Of a stretch of 64,000 nucleotides of DNA, positions 11,210 through 22,239 are shown piece after piece (positions within the stretch are counted from its first letter, which is position 1; every line of letters begins with the position of its first letter). The stretch is from Inia geoffrensis (lineage: Eukaryota; Chordata; Mammalia; Artiodactyla; Iniidae). Below the pieces are notes generated by a model. That model made no database searches. It saw only the letters and a list, made by a program, of their open reading frames with translations, and was not told where the DNA came from. The DNA is taken from NCBI GenBank assembly GCA_036417435.1, contig CM070903.1:61666001-61730000 (forward strand). Reading direction: 5' to 3'. The translations under genes were made by a program, and so were the position numbers.

Positions 11210-11805
11210 AAAGGATGTCTTTAAAGTGTTTTGGCTATAGTTCTTTGTTATTTGAGGAAAAGGGGAAAATTTCCAATAATAGTGGCCAGTAAGATTTCTC
11301 TTGGATTCCTGCACCAAGACTCAGATCTCTGAAGTAGTTTTCTGGATGTTAGTGTACATTTCTGAAATTCTTTTCCTAGGTATATCAGAGAGTTGGAGTG
11401 GAGTGGTGAACACACAGCCTACTGTGAGGTGGCTGACCTCTGTACCAATTCTAGATGAGGGATGTTAATGACTGGTGATAATAAGATGATCAAGAAATTG
11501 GCTCTTTATAAATAGAGGTAGACAGATAGATAGATATAGACACATTGTCAACAGATACTTCATGCATTTTGGGAAAACTAAACAGTATTAAGGTTCTTCC
11601 TAAGCTTCACTGAAAAGTGCTATTATAAAACTGGTAGACTGGTAGTCATATAGGCTCAAACACATTCTAGAAAAAAAATCTACATTTTCTTACTCTCCTC
11701 CACCACATTTTATGACTGTGGTGTCCCCTTTTGCATCTTCATGTTCATCCTTTTGCTGTTCATTGTGGTTATCATCACTTTCACAGATTTTTTTTTTTTT
11801 GATTT
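11210..11805. other. Unique sequence
   Basis: No gene or named repeat. It contains a small GATA-type simple tract near 11520-11535 and a T run at about 11789. Confidence 0.5.
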
Positions 11806-11902
11806 TTAAAAGAATACATATATGTATGAGTCACTTTGCTGTGCAGAAGAAATTAACACAAAATTGTAAATCAACTATACTTCAATAAAATTAAAAAAAA
11901 AA
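11806..11902 (+). mobile_element. L1 3' end, 5'-truncated
   Basis: Ends in 'GAGTCACTTTGCTGTGCAG', 'AATTAACACAAAATTG', 'AATCAACTATACTTCAATAA' and an A tail, the terminal block of cetartiodactyl L1. About 100 bp long. Confidence 0.85.
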
Positions 11903-13350
11903 CGGGTAGAGGAGTATGTGGAATCTATTGGTAAAGAACTAATGTAGTGAACACTATTTAAGTCTGACGATGATGGAGAAAAGCAGGGGGAAAAATCCCA
12001 GAAAATGATTCTAACTAGAGACTTCCTGTTACTTCTCTTATGCATCCTTGACTAGCTTGTAAGGACCAGAAAGAAGGACATTGTCAGAGGATTCAAGAGT
12101 AACTTTTACTCAAATTCTGTCATGAGACACAGGCTTCTCTCACCCAAAATACAGGGTTAATTTTAAATTAGAGGTGATAATTATTTTCCATGTACTAAAA
12201 GCCTAGAAATTTTCAGGTAGGAACTAAAGGTGGAATCAGTTTTACCCTACCAAAGTGTGAGAGGTAAGGTGGTCCATTTTAAATAATCTGGAAATGGTTC
12301 TCTGGAACAAGGTAGGTATGCCTGATTTGTCTTCTTCAATAAGCTCACGTTAGAAGAAATGAGAAATAACAGAGACTACAGAAAGAGTGCATAAAAGAAA
12401 AATCCAATGAAAGAAAAAAAAAACCCTTAATTTTATCACTACAAAGACCTCCTGTGCAAGAGAGTAGAAAGACTCTTTGAATAAGTAGGTGGCATATGTA
12501 CCATACATATATATAATGTAGACCCTATATACACACCTTTGCCCAGCTTTAAATTGGCAACCATGTTTGGGGAAGAAAAGAAAAGAAAAGGGTGAGAAAG
12601 AACATGAGGAAGACTCAACGTTAATTAATAACACTCAACATTAACCATCATTACTGGGTCTCTGTTTGGCCTCTGAGTATAAGCTATGTTATAGAGGGAG
12701 GGGTATAATATGTGACGTTTTCTAAGGGCATCATTAAGAAAGCCAGACATTCGGCACTCTGAGTTGGCAGCATGGCAGCGCCACCTCTAACTGCTCCAGG
12801 GGCATCACTGAAACCTAGCTCGTAGTCACGTGCTCCCACCTTGGGCAGTTTCACTGCTCAGGTAGAGGAGTCATTTACTAGGCCTGGGTCCTACCATTTG
12901 CCTTAGCTTGTGGTTGGCTTAAAGGAGCTTCTGTACAACCTTGAACATGATTGCCTCTTTTCTGCTTCCTTTCTGGACACTACCTAAGGATTTAAGGCAC
13001 TGCATACGACTTTCAGACATGGTTTTCTGTTAAAGAGGGAGAAAGGATGCCCCGAAGCACGTGCCATCCCTTATCATCTGCAAATGAACTTTTTGTGCTG
13101 ACGGAATGCTCCAATTACCACTCAGAACAGCTCTGCACAACTCCTTCCCCTCTGAGAAGCTTGGGGTACACACTCCGGGAATCAGATGCTCCCTATCCCA
13201 AAACACAGGGAAGATGCTCTGTCAGTCTGCACTGTGAAGGGCAGGGGCTGATGCTGTCAGTGTGGCACTTCTGCCTCTCTAGCGTCTTTCATTTTCCCTG
13301 AAGTTGCTGATAAATATTCCATTTCATTAAGTATGTAGTAATACACATGG
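11903..13350. other. Unique non-coding sequence
   Basis: No gene recognised. It includes an (AAAAG)n-like simple tract at 12573-12590 and, from about 12745 to 13310, a more GC-balanced segment with two E-boxes ('TCACGTG' near 12828 and 'CACGTG' near 13059). The 84-codon open frame in this segment has no recognisable domain. Confidence 0.5.
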
Positions 13351-13396
13351 GAGTCAGAGAGAGAGAGAGAGAGTCAGAGAGAGAGAGAGAGAGGGA
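13351..13396. repeat. (GA)n microsatellite
   Basis: Two runs of GA dinucleotides, each opening with 'GTCAGAGAGAGA', so the tract itself appears duplicated. Confidence 0.93.
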
Positions 13397-13945
13397 AAGG
13401 TGGAGGACACTGATGACATGGCCTCTAGCACTTTATTTATGAGAACATCCAGAAATCTCTATCTACATCTGGTAGAAGAATAGTGTCAATTCTGCCCTGG
13501 AGACATGGATCAAGCAATGTTGCCAGTGTGTACTTTTCCCTTCCCAATAATTGACTGATTCTGGAGTCTGATGGCAGAGCTCAGATGATCATTTTCACAT
13601 TCATGTGAGTGAACTATTAGCCTGCTGCTTTGGGGGATGGTGATGTCAAATAAACATGAATGTATGTAACCAAGGGAAGTATTATCAGTCCCTCACCCAG
13701 GAACTCCGCGGGTCCCCTGAGTAGTGCTTTTCTCCCCACAGCTTTCGCTGGGAGGGTGGTGAGGGCGTGGGCTGCGTGCAGAGCACAGGAAACAGTGCTG
13801 GGGGTGACCTCACAGGGCCTGAGGAGCACTGCCTTTGAGCAGAGGATGAGACTAAACAGCTAAACACTTGTGAGGCTGCTCATTTGCCCTTTCCAAGTTT
13901 TTACTGTATTATTCACCTTTTCATTGTTGACTTATACCTACTCTT
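13397..13945. other. Unique sequence with a GC-rich islet
   Basis: Unique DNA. From 13690 to 13860 it becomes GC-rich with five non-repeat CpGs and a splice-acceptor-like 'TTTTCTCCCCACAG' at about 13728-13741. No partner splice donor or recognisable protein is seen. Confidence 0.45.
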
Positions 13946-13956
13946 AAAATATTAGG

Positions 13957-14059
13957 GCTATACAGCAGAAACTAACACACCATTGTAAAGCAATTATACT
14001 CCAATAAAGATGTTAAAAAAAAACAACAGAAAAATCAGTGAAAAATTCAGCCAAAAAAA
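13957..14059 (+). mobile_element. Young L1, extremely 5'-truncated
   Basis: Starts 'GCTATACAGCAGAAACTAAC' and continues 'CACCATTGTAAAGC', 'ACTCCAATAAAGATG', then an A-rich tail with small interruptions. TSD 'AAAATATTAGG' at 13946-13956 and 14060-14070 is perfect. The insert is only about 100 bp, meaning reverse transcription stopped almost at once. High match to the young cetacean L1 tail suggests a recent insertion. Confidence 0.93.
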
Positions 14060-14189
14060 AAAATATTAGGCATATGTCACAATATTTTCCCCAGTTTTTA
14101 AAAAAATACTTTCTACCATAGTGACTTTTATTTTCATGTAATAAAATTTAATACATTTTTCTTTAAGTTTTCAGACTTGATTGTATGCT

Positions 14190-14870
14190 TGGAAAAAGCA
14201 TCTCATACCCTCAATACGAAACTCTTCACTTATATGGCAAAAAGTTCAATTGACAATTACAGAATTAGTGAAGATGCAGAGAAATGGGCAGCCTCTTTCT
14301 TTGATGGCGGGGGTATACATTGATACAGTTTTGTTGCAGGACAGTTTAGCAGTAGATAAACTTTACTTTGGTAGTTCCACTACTAGAAATTTATCCTAAG
14401 GAAATAATCAGGCAAGTGAATTAAAAAAAAAATGCACACATGTATAGAGATGATTACTGTAGCATTGTTTGGTTAGAAAAAATTCCCAAATATCCTAAAT
14501 GTCCATCAGTAAGTGACTAATTCAATAAATTACCCTCCACTGGAGTACAATGTGGCTGTCAAAAAGATAATGTAGATCTATATTTATTAACATGGAAAAT
14601 GCTTATTACAATGTTGAATAAAAAAACAAGATTACAAAGCAGCCAGTAGATTTTCCTTTCATTTTGAAAAGAGAAAGACAAAGAGAAAGAAAAAGAGACA
14701 GATAAATAGATATGTTTGGAAATATATTCCCCAAAGTGTTACCAGTGGTTATCTCTGGGCAGTGGGATTTTTGAATGGATAATTTTTCTTTTATATCATC
14801 ATTGTAACAAATGCAAGCCAAACTAAATGTATGCTTTAGAAGTAAAAATTAGAATTTTAACCTTAGGGGA
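14190..14870 (+). mobile_element. L1M 3' UTR region
   Basis: Old mammalian L1 3' region. Typical blocks are 'CACTACTAGAAATTTATCC', 'CTAAATGTCCATCAGTAAG', 'AAGATTACAAAGCAGCCAGT' and 'CCAGTGGTTATCTCTGGGC'. Non-coding and diverged, without a visible TSD. Confidence 0.85.
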
Positions 14871-15059
14871 AAAAAGCTTAAACTGCAACAACTACTTAAA
14901 AATTCAAATATGAGTTTCATAGTCTTAGCAGTTAGTAACTCTCTTAATAGGGTGACCATTCTCTTGAATGGGTGGCATCACTGCCTGCCTCAAGCTTCCT
15001 CCAAGTTTGACAATTCAGGTGACCCATTATAGTTCTCACCTTAAAAGACTTTAAAGTAT

Positions 15060-15420
15060 AAAAGCTCAAATACTGGAAATAACCCAAATATCTATACCTA
15101 GAGCATCATTAGGAAAATTCTGGGGATTTTATAGGATAGAAAATTATTCAGACATTATGGTGGCATTTACAAAAAGTATGTAATTACACTGAGAAGCACT
15201 TGTTAGTAAAAAAATAGGATACAACCCTATACGTACAGTGTATGTTCAACTATGTTAAAATTCAGAGAAAAGACTAGAAGGTGATCTAAGAAATTGTTAA
15301 TAATAGCTTTTTTCTGTTTAGTGGGGTTGTGGATGTTTTCTCCATACTCTATACCTTCTTAATATTTTACAATAAGTGTGAATTATAGAATCATGAAAGA
15401 AGTAAATATTAAAAAAATAC
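15060..15420 (+). mobile_element. L1M 3' UTR, second copy
   Basis: Repeats the same kind of L1M blocks: 'GGAAATAACCCAAATATC', 'GAAAATTATTCAGACATTAT', 'GAAAAGACTAGAAGGTGATC', ending in A residues at about 15415. It lies 190 bp downstream of a similar block in the same orientation. Confidence 0.75.
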
Positions 15421-16510
15421 AGCTGCTTTGCTCAGCAGCTGCCAAATTTTACCCCAGATGTATCTGTAATTTAGTTTTGAGTCAAATGGTCCTAATGTAA
15501 TTTCCTAAAGGGAATCTAGCAGAATGGAATGTGTTCAAATAAAGGAAAGCTGACATTACCACCACCTCTTTGTAAGCCACCACTTTATAATGCTTAGAAT
15601 AAATCTGAGTGAGGAATCCTACTGCTACTGGAATTAGGAATTTCCATATTCTTCAGGTCTTCCTCATATCTTGTCTTACATTACCAGAAGCTGGGATTTA
15701 GTTAGTCTATAGCACTCTGGAATGTCTCCAGGTCTGGAAGCTGTTTTGGAAGCTGATGGTGTAGGCCACCATTAGGAATGGAGGTTCATCTACTCATTTC
15801 AAGTGGGAGTTCCCTTGAATGACAAGGGTGAGCTGCTATATAAGGTCTTCTATAGATAATTAGGCTTTCTTTTTCTTATTTTTTTCTTCTCTCTCATCTA
15901 CCCACTCTTCTTCTCTCCATCCCTCTTTTAAATAAATTGCCTTTCCGTATAGTTAGAGGGAAGCTTTTAAAATTTAGAGAAAATTCACACGGTACCAATA
16001 CCACACTTCAAGTAGATTATCTAATTGTTCCTAAATGACTGTATTTTAGCAAAATGATGATGGGAGAAATCAGAATTGTCACTCATATTTGTATGATGCA
16101 TATTAGAGGCTTGGCAATAAGGCAGACAGCAGATATTTTGTGAGAAAGCAAGAAAATAATTGGATAATGCCAGGATGGGAGGAAGGAACGGGCAGAAGAA
16201 AGAAAAGTAATGACATGGGTTTCTGTGTCTTTTGGTAAAGGTTATCTAATCACCTGTTCCTGGCTTTTTGGACTAGACGGCTGCCTTTAAACTTCTCTAG
16301 ACTGTTTTTTTCTGTACCAAACACAGTGCCTGGTGCAATGTAGGTACTCACCAGATGCTTAGAGAACTCAACGGAGCCCTTTTACTGCCTTTTCATTCTG
16401 GCCTCTAATAGAACCAAAACGAAGCTAAAAACTCTAATATCTTTTCATGTACATTAGGTAAAGCTCCATCCTAATTTGAACTCAAGTGCACGTCTCCTCT
16501 GAGCTTCCAC
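15421..16510. other. Unique sequence
   Basis: No gene recognised. A short 'CACAGTGCCTGGTGCAATG' at about 16323 resembles the shared tail of L2 and MIR and may be a relic. Confidence 0.5.
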
Positions 16511-16542
16511 CTTCATCACTGAACTGCTTCATCACTGAACTG
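16511..16542. repeat. Perfect 16-bp tandem duplication
   Basis: 'CTTCATCACTGAACTG' occurs twice head to tail without mismatch, indicating a recent slippage duplication. Confidence 0.97.
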
Positions 16543-16639
16543 CTGGAGAAAATCACACAAGACATACAGGTACCACATTAACCCACCAGGCTCACCTAGA
16601 CCTTCCACACTGCCAAGGAGAATACTACTGTTTTTCTGG

Positions 16640-17908
16640 CTAACCTACTGCCCATTTGTCCCAAGAACTACTTTAAACCTCTACTTCCCTCAAATCTCCT
16701 CCTCACTTATTCTTAGCAGGACCTTGCTCCCTAGGAGCCATCACTTGGGAAACCTCTCACCTTCTCAGTACCAAACCTACACATGGCTCGCATCTATTCC
16801 TACCGTTTCTTCTTTTTTCTTGTAACTATAGAAGAGATGTCCCTACTCTCCTTCCACTTGTGCTCAGGATTCCATGTCTCTGTCCTTATCAGGAATCTTC
16901 CACCACCAATCATCTTATCCTCTTGTCTCTCCTATACACTGAATCTCTCCTCTCTACTGTATTCTCCTAAGCATATAAAGATGCCAGTATCTCCATTTTT
17001 TCCCCCAAATTTTTGACCTCACTCCCCCATTCCAAAGATATTATACTAGCTCATTTTCTTTTCCTTTACAGTAAAACTTCTAAGACTGATCCAACATTTG
17101 CTGTCTTTGTTTCTTCACTTCTTACGCTTTCCTCATGCTATGACGAATAAATTACTTCTTCTGCCTCTTCAGCAAGCCACCTTTTGCTAAGGTCAACAAT
17201 AATTCCAGATTAAAATATTAAGTGACATATTTTTCAGTCCTTAACTTACTTGACTTCTCAGGGGTCGCTACTGACCACTCTCTTTGAAACACTTTCTTCT
17301 CTTGGCTTCTGTGCCAATGTTTTCTTATTTTCCTACTACCTCTTAGCTGTTCCTTCTGAGGATATTCACAGCCTCATTTTTCTCTACCAGTTGATTAAAT
17401 ATTAAGAGTTCTTCAAGTCCCAGTTGGGGCCTTCTTCTCAATCCAACCTTGCCCCTAGGCAATTATCATCCATGCCAACAGCTTCATTCGCCTTTGCTTT
17501 ACTTCTGAATTCCAGTTGTATATATTCCTCTGCCTACTCAATATGATCACTTATCTCTATCAAAAGCATCTGACACTAGACATTTTAAAAACAGATCTTA
17601 TGATCTTTTCTCCACCCCAGTTCTCCTCTGGTGTTTCATATAACCCTGAGTGGCACCATCCTCCATATTGTTTAACAAGCATAAAACCACTAGTCATAGT
17701 TGCCACTTCTTTCTCCTTCATCTCCTACATCCAATCCGTACGAAAATCCTGTATATTTTGCTTCTGAATTATCTCTTGATTCCATTTATTATTCTTCTAT
17801 TCCCTTTGTCACTACCCTAGTCTATCTCTTGTCTGTTCTATTACAGCAGCCTCCTTACTTTTGCTCCTTCTACACCATTTACCATAATGAAACTAGCTTG
17901 ATCTTTTT
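16640..17908 (+). mobile_element. L2 LINE, ORF2 part (left piece)
   Basis: Long pyrimidine-rich sense L2 derived from the part of ORF2 encoding reverse transcriptase. The segment at 17262-17295 ('GCTACTGACCACTC' then 'GAAACAC') aligns to the conserved AFDTVDHSLL stretch. At 17405-17439 an L-G-P triplet survives from the GVPQGSVLGPLL motif. Many frame breaks make it a dead copy. It is cut at 17908 by an L1M insertion and resumes at 18594. Confidence 0.85.
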
Positions 17909-18583
17909 CTTTAACTTTTAATCTCAAGTTTATGGTAGTTTGTCATGCAATTGTAAGAGATAATGCAGAAAGATCTGGTATACCCTCTACTCCTCTATTA
18001 TTGATATATTGGCCCAATATAATATCTTGTTTAACTATGGTACAATATCACAGTCAGGCAATTGACATTGGTACAATCCATCTACCTTATTCAGATTTCA
18101 CTCACTTTGCATGCACTCATGTATGTGTGTGTATGTAGTTCTATGCTATTGTATCCTTATGTATAGATTTGCATGGTCACCACCACAGTCCAAATACAGT
18201 TACATAATAAGAATATTCTGGCCTACACTTTTACAGCCACAGTCAGCTCCATCTCTCCCCCACTCCCTAATCTCTGATAACCACTAATCTGTTCTCCATC
18301 TTTATAATTTTCTCATTTCAAGAATCCTATATAAATGAAATTGGCTTTTTCACTCAGTGTAACACCTCTGCTGTTAATCCAAGTTGTTGTACATACCAAG
18401 AGTTCATTACTTTTGAGTGCTGAGCAGTTCCATGGTATGGTTGTACTACAGTTTAACCATTCACTCATTGAAGGACATCTGGGTTGTTTCCAGTTTTGGG
18501 CTATTATGAATAAAGCCGCCATAAATTTTGATTTTTGTGTGGATATGTTTCTGCTTGTTTGGGATAAATGTACAAGAGTAGCA
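17909..18583 (-). mobile_element. L1M 3' UTR inserted antisense into the L2
   Basis: Antisense old L1. Typical blocks are 'GGTATACCCTCTACTCC', 'GACATTGGTACAATCCATC', 'CCACTAATCTGTTCTCCATC', 'CATCTGGGTTGTTTCCAG' and 'GGGCTATTATGAATAAAGC'. The TSD 'TGATCTTTTT' is perfect at 17899-17908 and 18584-18593. Removing the insert restores continuous L2, so this L1 is younger than the L2 it interrupts. Confidence 0.9.
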
Positions 18584-18593
18584 TGATCTTTTT

Positions 18594-19160
18594 AGAATAA
18601 AAAGTTGATCATGCCACTTTCATTCTTAAATTTGTTTTCCTATTGCCCTGAGGCAAATCCTCAATATGGCCGACAAAGATCCTGATATTATCAGGCCCTG
18701 TATTATCTCTTCAGCCTCAACCTGGCTCCTTTTCACCTCATTCTCTCCATTCTGCTACATTCAGGGCCTTCATTCATGCTGTTCCCTCAGCCTGGAAACC
18801 TCTTCCACCACCTAATCTCACTTCTTATTTTTCATCTTCAGATGTCAGCTCAATGTCACTTCCTCAGGGAAGCTTGTCCTGTACTTCCAGACTCACTTAT
18901 TAAATATTCCCCTCCTATATTTCTATTATTATTATTAAGTATTCCCCTCCTATATTTTTTCTTAGAAAACCTGGCATTTTTATGTCATAACAGAAAGCAC
19001 AGTTTGCAGTTATAAGTTCTTTCATGTGACAGTTTGGTTAATATCCGTCTTTCATTCCCCAAATTATAAACTCCAGTAGGGCAGAGACCATGTCTGTGTT
19101 GCTCATTATTATACTTTCAGCACTTAGTAGACATTTACTTTGTGTTTAATGAAATTCAGC
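18594..19160 (+). mobile_element. L2 LINE, 3' part (right piece)
   Basis: Continues the L2 split at 17908. Diagnostic blocks are 'GATCATGCCACTTTCATTC', 'TTCATGCTGTTCCCTCAGCC', 'AGCTCAATGTCACTTCCTCA', and 'CTCCAGTAGGGCAGAGACCA' leading to the terminus near 19145. An imperfect local duplication of a 'TATTCCCCTCCTATATTT' unit occurs at 18905-18957. Confidence 0.87.
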
Positions 19161-19164
19161 CAAG

Positions 19165-19400
19165 ACTTTTAAGACAGATAGTCTTGGATTCAAGTTCTAT
19201 CTCTATCACTTCCTAGGCATTCTTGGGAAAATTACTCAAACATACAAAATCTCCACTTTATCTTCAAAATTAGGTTTATAACATCATCTATTTAATAAGA
19301 GTAGTTTAAAAGGTTAAATCATATAACCATTAATAGTATTTTGTCCAGTACCTAGAGAAAGGCAAGCACTCAACAAATGTTATTTCTTATTGTTATTACT
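19165..19400 (+). repeat. MIR SINE
   Basis: Sense MIR with 'TTGGATTCAAGTTCTATC', 'CTTGGGAAAATTACTCAAA', 'CCAGTACCTAGAGAAAGGCA' and 'AGCACTCAACAAATGTTATT'. It begins directly at the L2 terminus. Confidence 0.8.
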
Positions 19401-20119
19401 AGTTTAACAAAAGATAAGAGTTTTTGTATTTTTTTTTCCCAACTAGGTTTTAGTCCATTATCTTCATTTCTTGCTTGTTCCTGGGATTCTGATTCTGGTA
19501 ACTTTGAGAGTCTGAAAAGGAACCCTTAGTTTAGGTCTCCAATAATTCTATGACTACTGGTTTCAACCTCAGGTATGTCCCCTTAGGCAGATGAGAGCCT
19601 TATTTGGCCTCTTGGCTCCGTTTCACATTTTCATCTTACTCAATATTTCCTCTTCTTGTTTTCCAGCCTGTGGATCTTAGGGTTTATAGGAATGCCTCTT
19701 TCCCACTCCCAGTTTCCATAGGGAAGCTTTCTAAACATATCTTGCCTCTGGCCTCATTCCTTATACTTCTCCATGGAGGAAAGTCATCATGTTGGTAAGA
19801 CAGCCCTTGGTCCATGTTTCTCAGTTAGGTGGACTGATCTATCAAAGTTTATAAGTACGGGAATTTAGACTTTCTCCTTCCTTGACTACTTAGACTAGTG
19901 GGAGTTAGTGACTTGGAAAAGTGTTGTTCTTATGCAGACCCAAATTTTCCCCTGGGAGGAAGGGAGTCAGTGAGCTCTTTTTACTTCTCATACTAAGTTA
20001 CATCTGTCCACCCAGACTCTGGCAAAAATTTTGGTTCCTCAGCCATCAGTTCTTTTGTCTTATTTTCCAGTGGGTTTAGAATTTGAGTGGGGAAAAACAG
20101 TGCTATTTATTGTACCCCT
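19401..20119. other. Unassigned sequence
   Basis: No gene recognised. Pyrimidine-rich parts between 19610 and 19790 might be decayed L2 but show no diagnostic block. Confidence 0.45.
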
Positions 20120-20490
20120 TCAAAGATTCCCACACTTAGGTTTATGCTTTTGCTTGGAATACCATTCCTTTATTCTTCATCTTGTTTACATTCTAGCCAT
20201 TTTTCAAGACCCAGCTAAATCGCATTTTACATGAAGTTTTCCAGCCCTCAAGGCTCTCTTTCACAAATGAAATCCTATAGTACTTACTGGAATGTCTCAT
20301 TCCTCTTGGAATTGTTATTTATTATTTGCTATGCATATGAACACTCAATAGTACGACTTCTTTTCCTAACTCAATTTTAAGTTTCTTAAGAGCAAGCAAG
20401 GGCAATGTCCTAGTTTATGTTTTAACTCTCCACTAAATATGATTCTTTGTATATAATAAGTACTTATAGCTTATGGGATGATTGGGTTTA
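20120..20490 (+). mobile_element. L2 LINE 3' end
   Basis: Sense L2 tail: 'TTTGCTTGGAATACCATTCC', 'TTTCAAGACCCAGCTAAATC', 'GAAGTTTTCCAGCCCTCAA', 'CTTAAGAGCAAGCAAGGGCA' and an 'ATAATAAGTACTTATAG' terminus replacing the usual 'catagtaggtgctcaataa'. Confidence 0.75.
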
Positions 20491-20569
20491 AGGCTGGCCT
20501 ACTAACCAGGCTTTGATTTGAAGACCCAAGTTATAATTGATATGGCTTAGTGGCTGGATGGTTCCTGAA

Positions 20570-20594
20570 GGGTTAGGGTTAGGGTTAGGGTTAG
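20570..20594 (+). repeat. Interstitial telomeric repeat, (GGGTTA)4
   Basis: Four perfect tandem copies of the vertebrate telomere hexamer in unique DNA, flanked by 'CTGAA' and 'GTGGTGGCAG'. Short interstitial telomeric tracts of this kind are known in mammals and are usually put down to telomerase action or filler at repaired double-strand breaks. Confidence 0.95.
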
Positions 20595-22239
20595 TGGTGG
20601 CAGTGGCCTAAGAAAGAAAGGTTAATATGAGTGTGTCCCTGAGATGTGTATCAGTGTGTTTTCCTTTTAGTAATATACTCCCCCCACTTCCTTTATGAAA
20701 AGCATATGGAAAGCATGGCCTAATACGTAGAAAAGCTAAGAGAAATGCAAGCAGAGGGAGGTAATGCTCCTGGCTGTGGTAGGCTGGTCTGCAGAAGTGT
20801 TTTGATTCTCTGAATCAGTCAAAAGGTTGAAAAAAATAGCCACTACTACTACAGGAAAAAAAATGAGGAGGAAGGGTCCTGAAAATGGTATCTGAGCAAT
20901 GAAAGACAGTGAATATTTTAAAGATCACTGAATTTAATTTATTCAATCTAAATGCATAAAAGTACAGGTGGGGACATTATTTATGCAGGTATATGCAAAT
21001 CACTTTATAAAATAGGCAAAGCCCTTCTGCTTTTTATAAGTTGCCAAGGTGGTTCCTGATATTTTAAAAGCTCTGCACCTTTAATGTAATTTCCTAAGAG
21101 TTGGAATCCCTCTGTCGGAATCATAGTCATTGTCAGAGCAAGTTTATTTTTTTTCTCTCCTCTGGGACATTGACAAGGCTCTCATAACCATCACAAAAAG
21201 AGTGGTTTCCACAGTGATGTGACTGGAAAAAATCACTTGGAAATCACAGAGGAGCAAGTCACAATGTTCAAAGCAGAGAACATAGGCTTTGAAAACATGA
21301 ACCCATCTGACCTCTTGAATTTAGAACAGTGAATTCCTGAGCTCTGAAACATGGGGCCCGGCTGTGCATGCCATATTGGTGCTATAAGACTGGCAGTAGG
21401 TTGGCTGTGGCATGGTCTATTTCAAACTCCTTCACAGTGCCCAGTGTTGCATGTTCCCAGATGACATTTGGTTGGCAGAAGCCAGGCCTCCAAAGCTGGC
21501 AGTCTGGAATGCGGCCCACTGTGTTTTGACAAACACATAATTGACCATCTGATCACCAGCCTACGTTCTGCACTCAGGTCACTGAAGGGACCTGGGCTTT
21601 CAATAGGTCTCTACTCCTTATCTTGTTCATCTCCTCAAACCTTTCTCCAGAAAGTAGTACAGAGAAGACTTAAACACACCCACAGACATCCTCTCATTTG
21701 CAAAAAAGAACACGGTACACGCAACATAAGCTGTCGAAAATTTCCTTTAAATTGTCCTGGCAGCCCAAAGTGAACAAGAGAAAAGCACATTTATGGTGAA
21801 CTCTAATTCAGAAAGAAGGAACAAATATACTGCATTGTTTCAATACCCGGCTGTGCATAAGTTGCAATTCAGCTCAATGGTTTGGAACTTCTCCTCAGAC
21901 AAGGGCAGCAGTGGGAAAATGATAGGAAACTGGGGCAATGATTGACTTTAGGGAGATATTATTAAGAAATGGTTTCATTTTCAGGTGAAAGAAGAGAAAA
22001 GCGGGACACTGGCAATGTCCTCTCCTTTTCTGCCTGCCACTCCCCCAAGGCCACTATGGGAGAGAGAGACACACATCTCTGGAGAGCGGTAGGTCAGACT
22101 CAAGTTGAGGTCTCTGGTGAAGGTCCCATAAAGGTCTATTTTGGCCTGAAATTTGGCCCCAAACCATACATCAACCTTTCTCCTAGAAGGCAAGGATTAT
22201 GCACGGGGCCAAGCCAGGCTGGCATTAGGCAAATGTCAA
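20595..22239. other. Unique non-coding sequence
   Basis: No gene or named repeat. Open frames of 101 (21468-21773) and 134 codons (21969-22373) have no recognisable domain. The second runs into an L2, which argues against coding. Confidence 0.5.

Noticed and set aside
20570..20594. Chromosome end or telomere
   Set aside because: Only four units, with ordinary sequence on both sides; it is interstitial.
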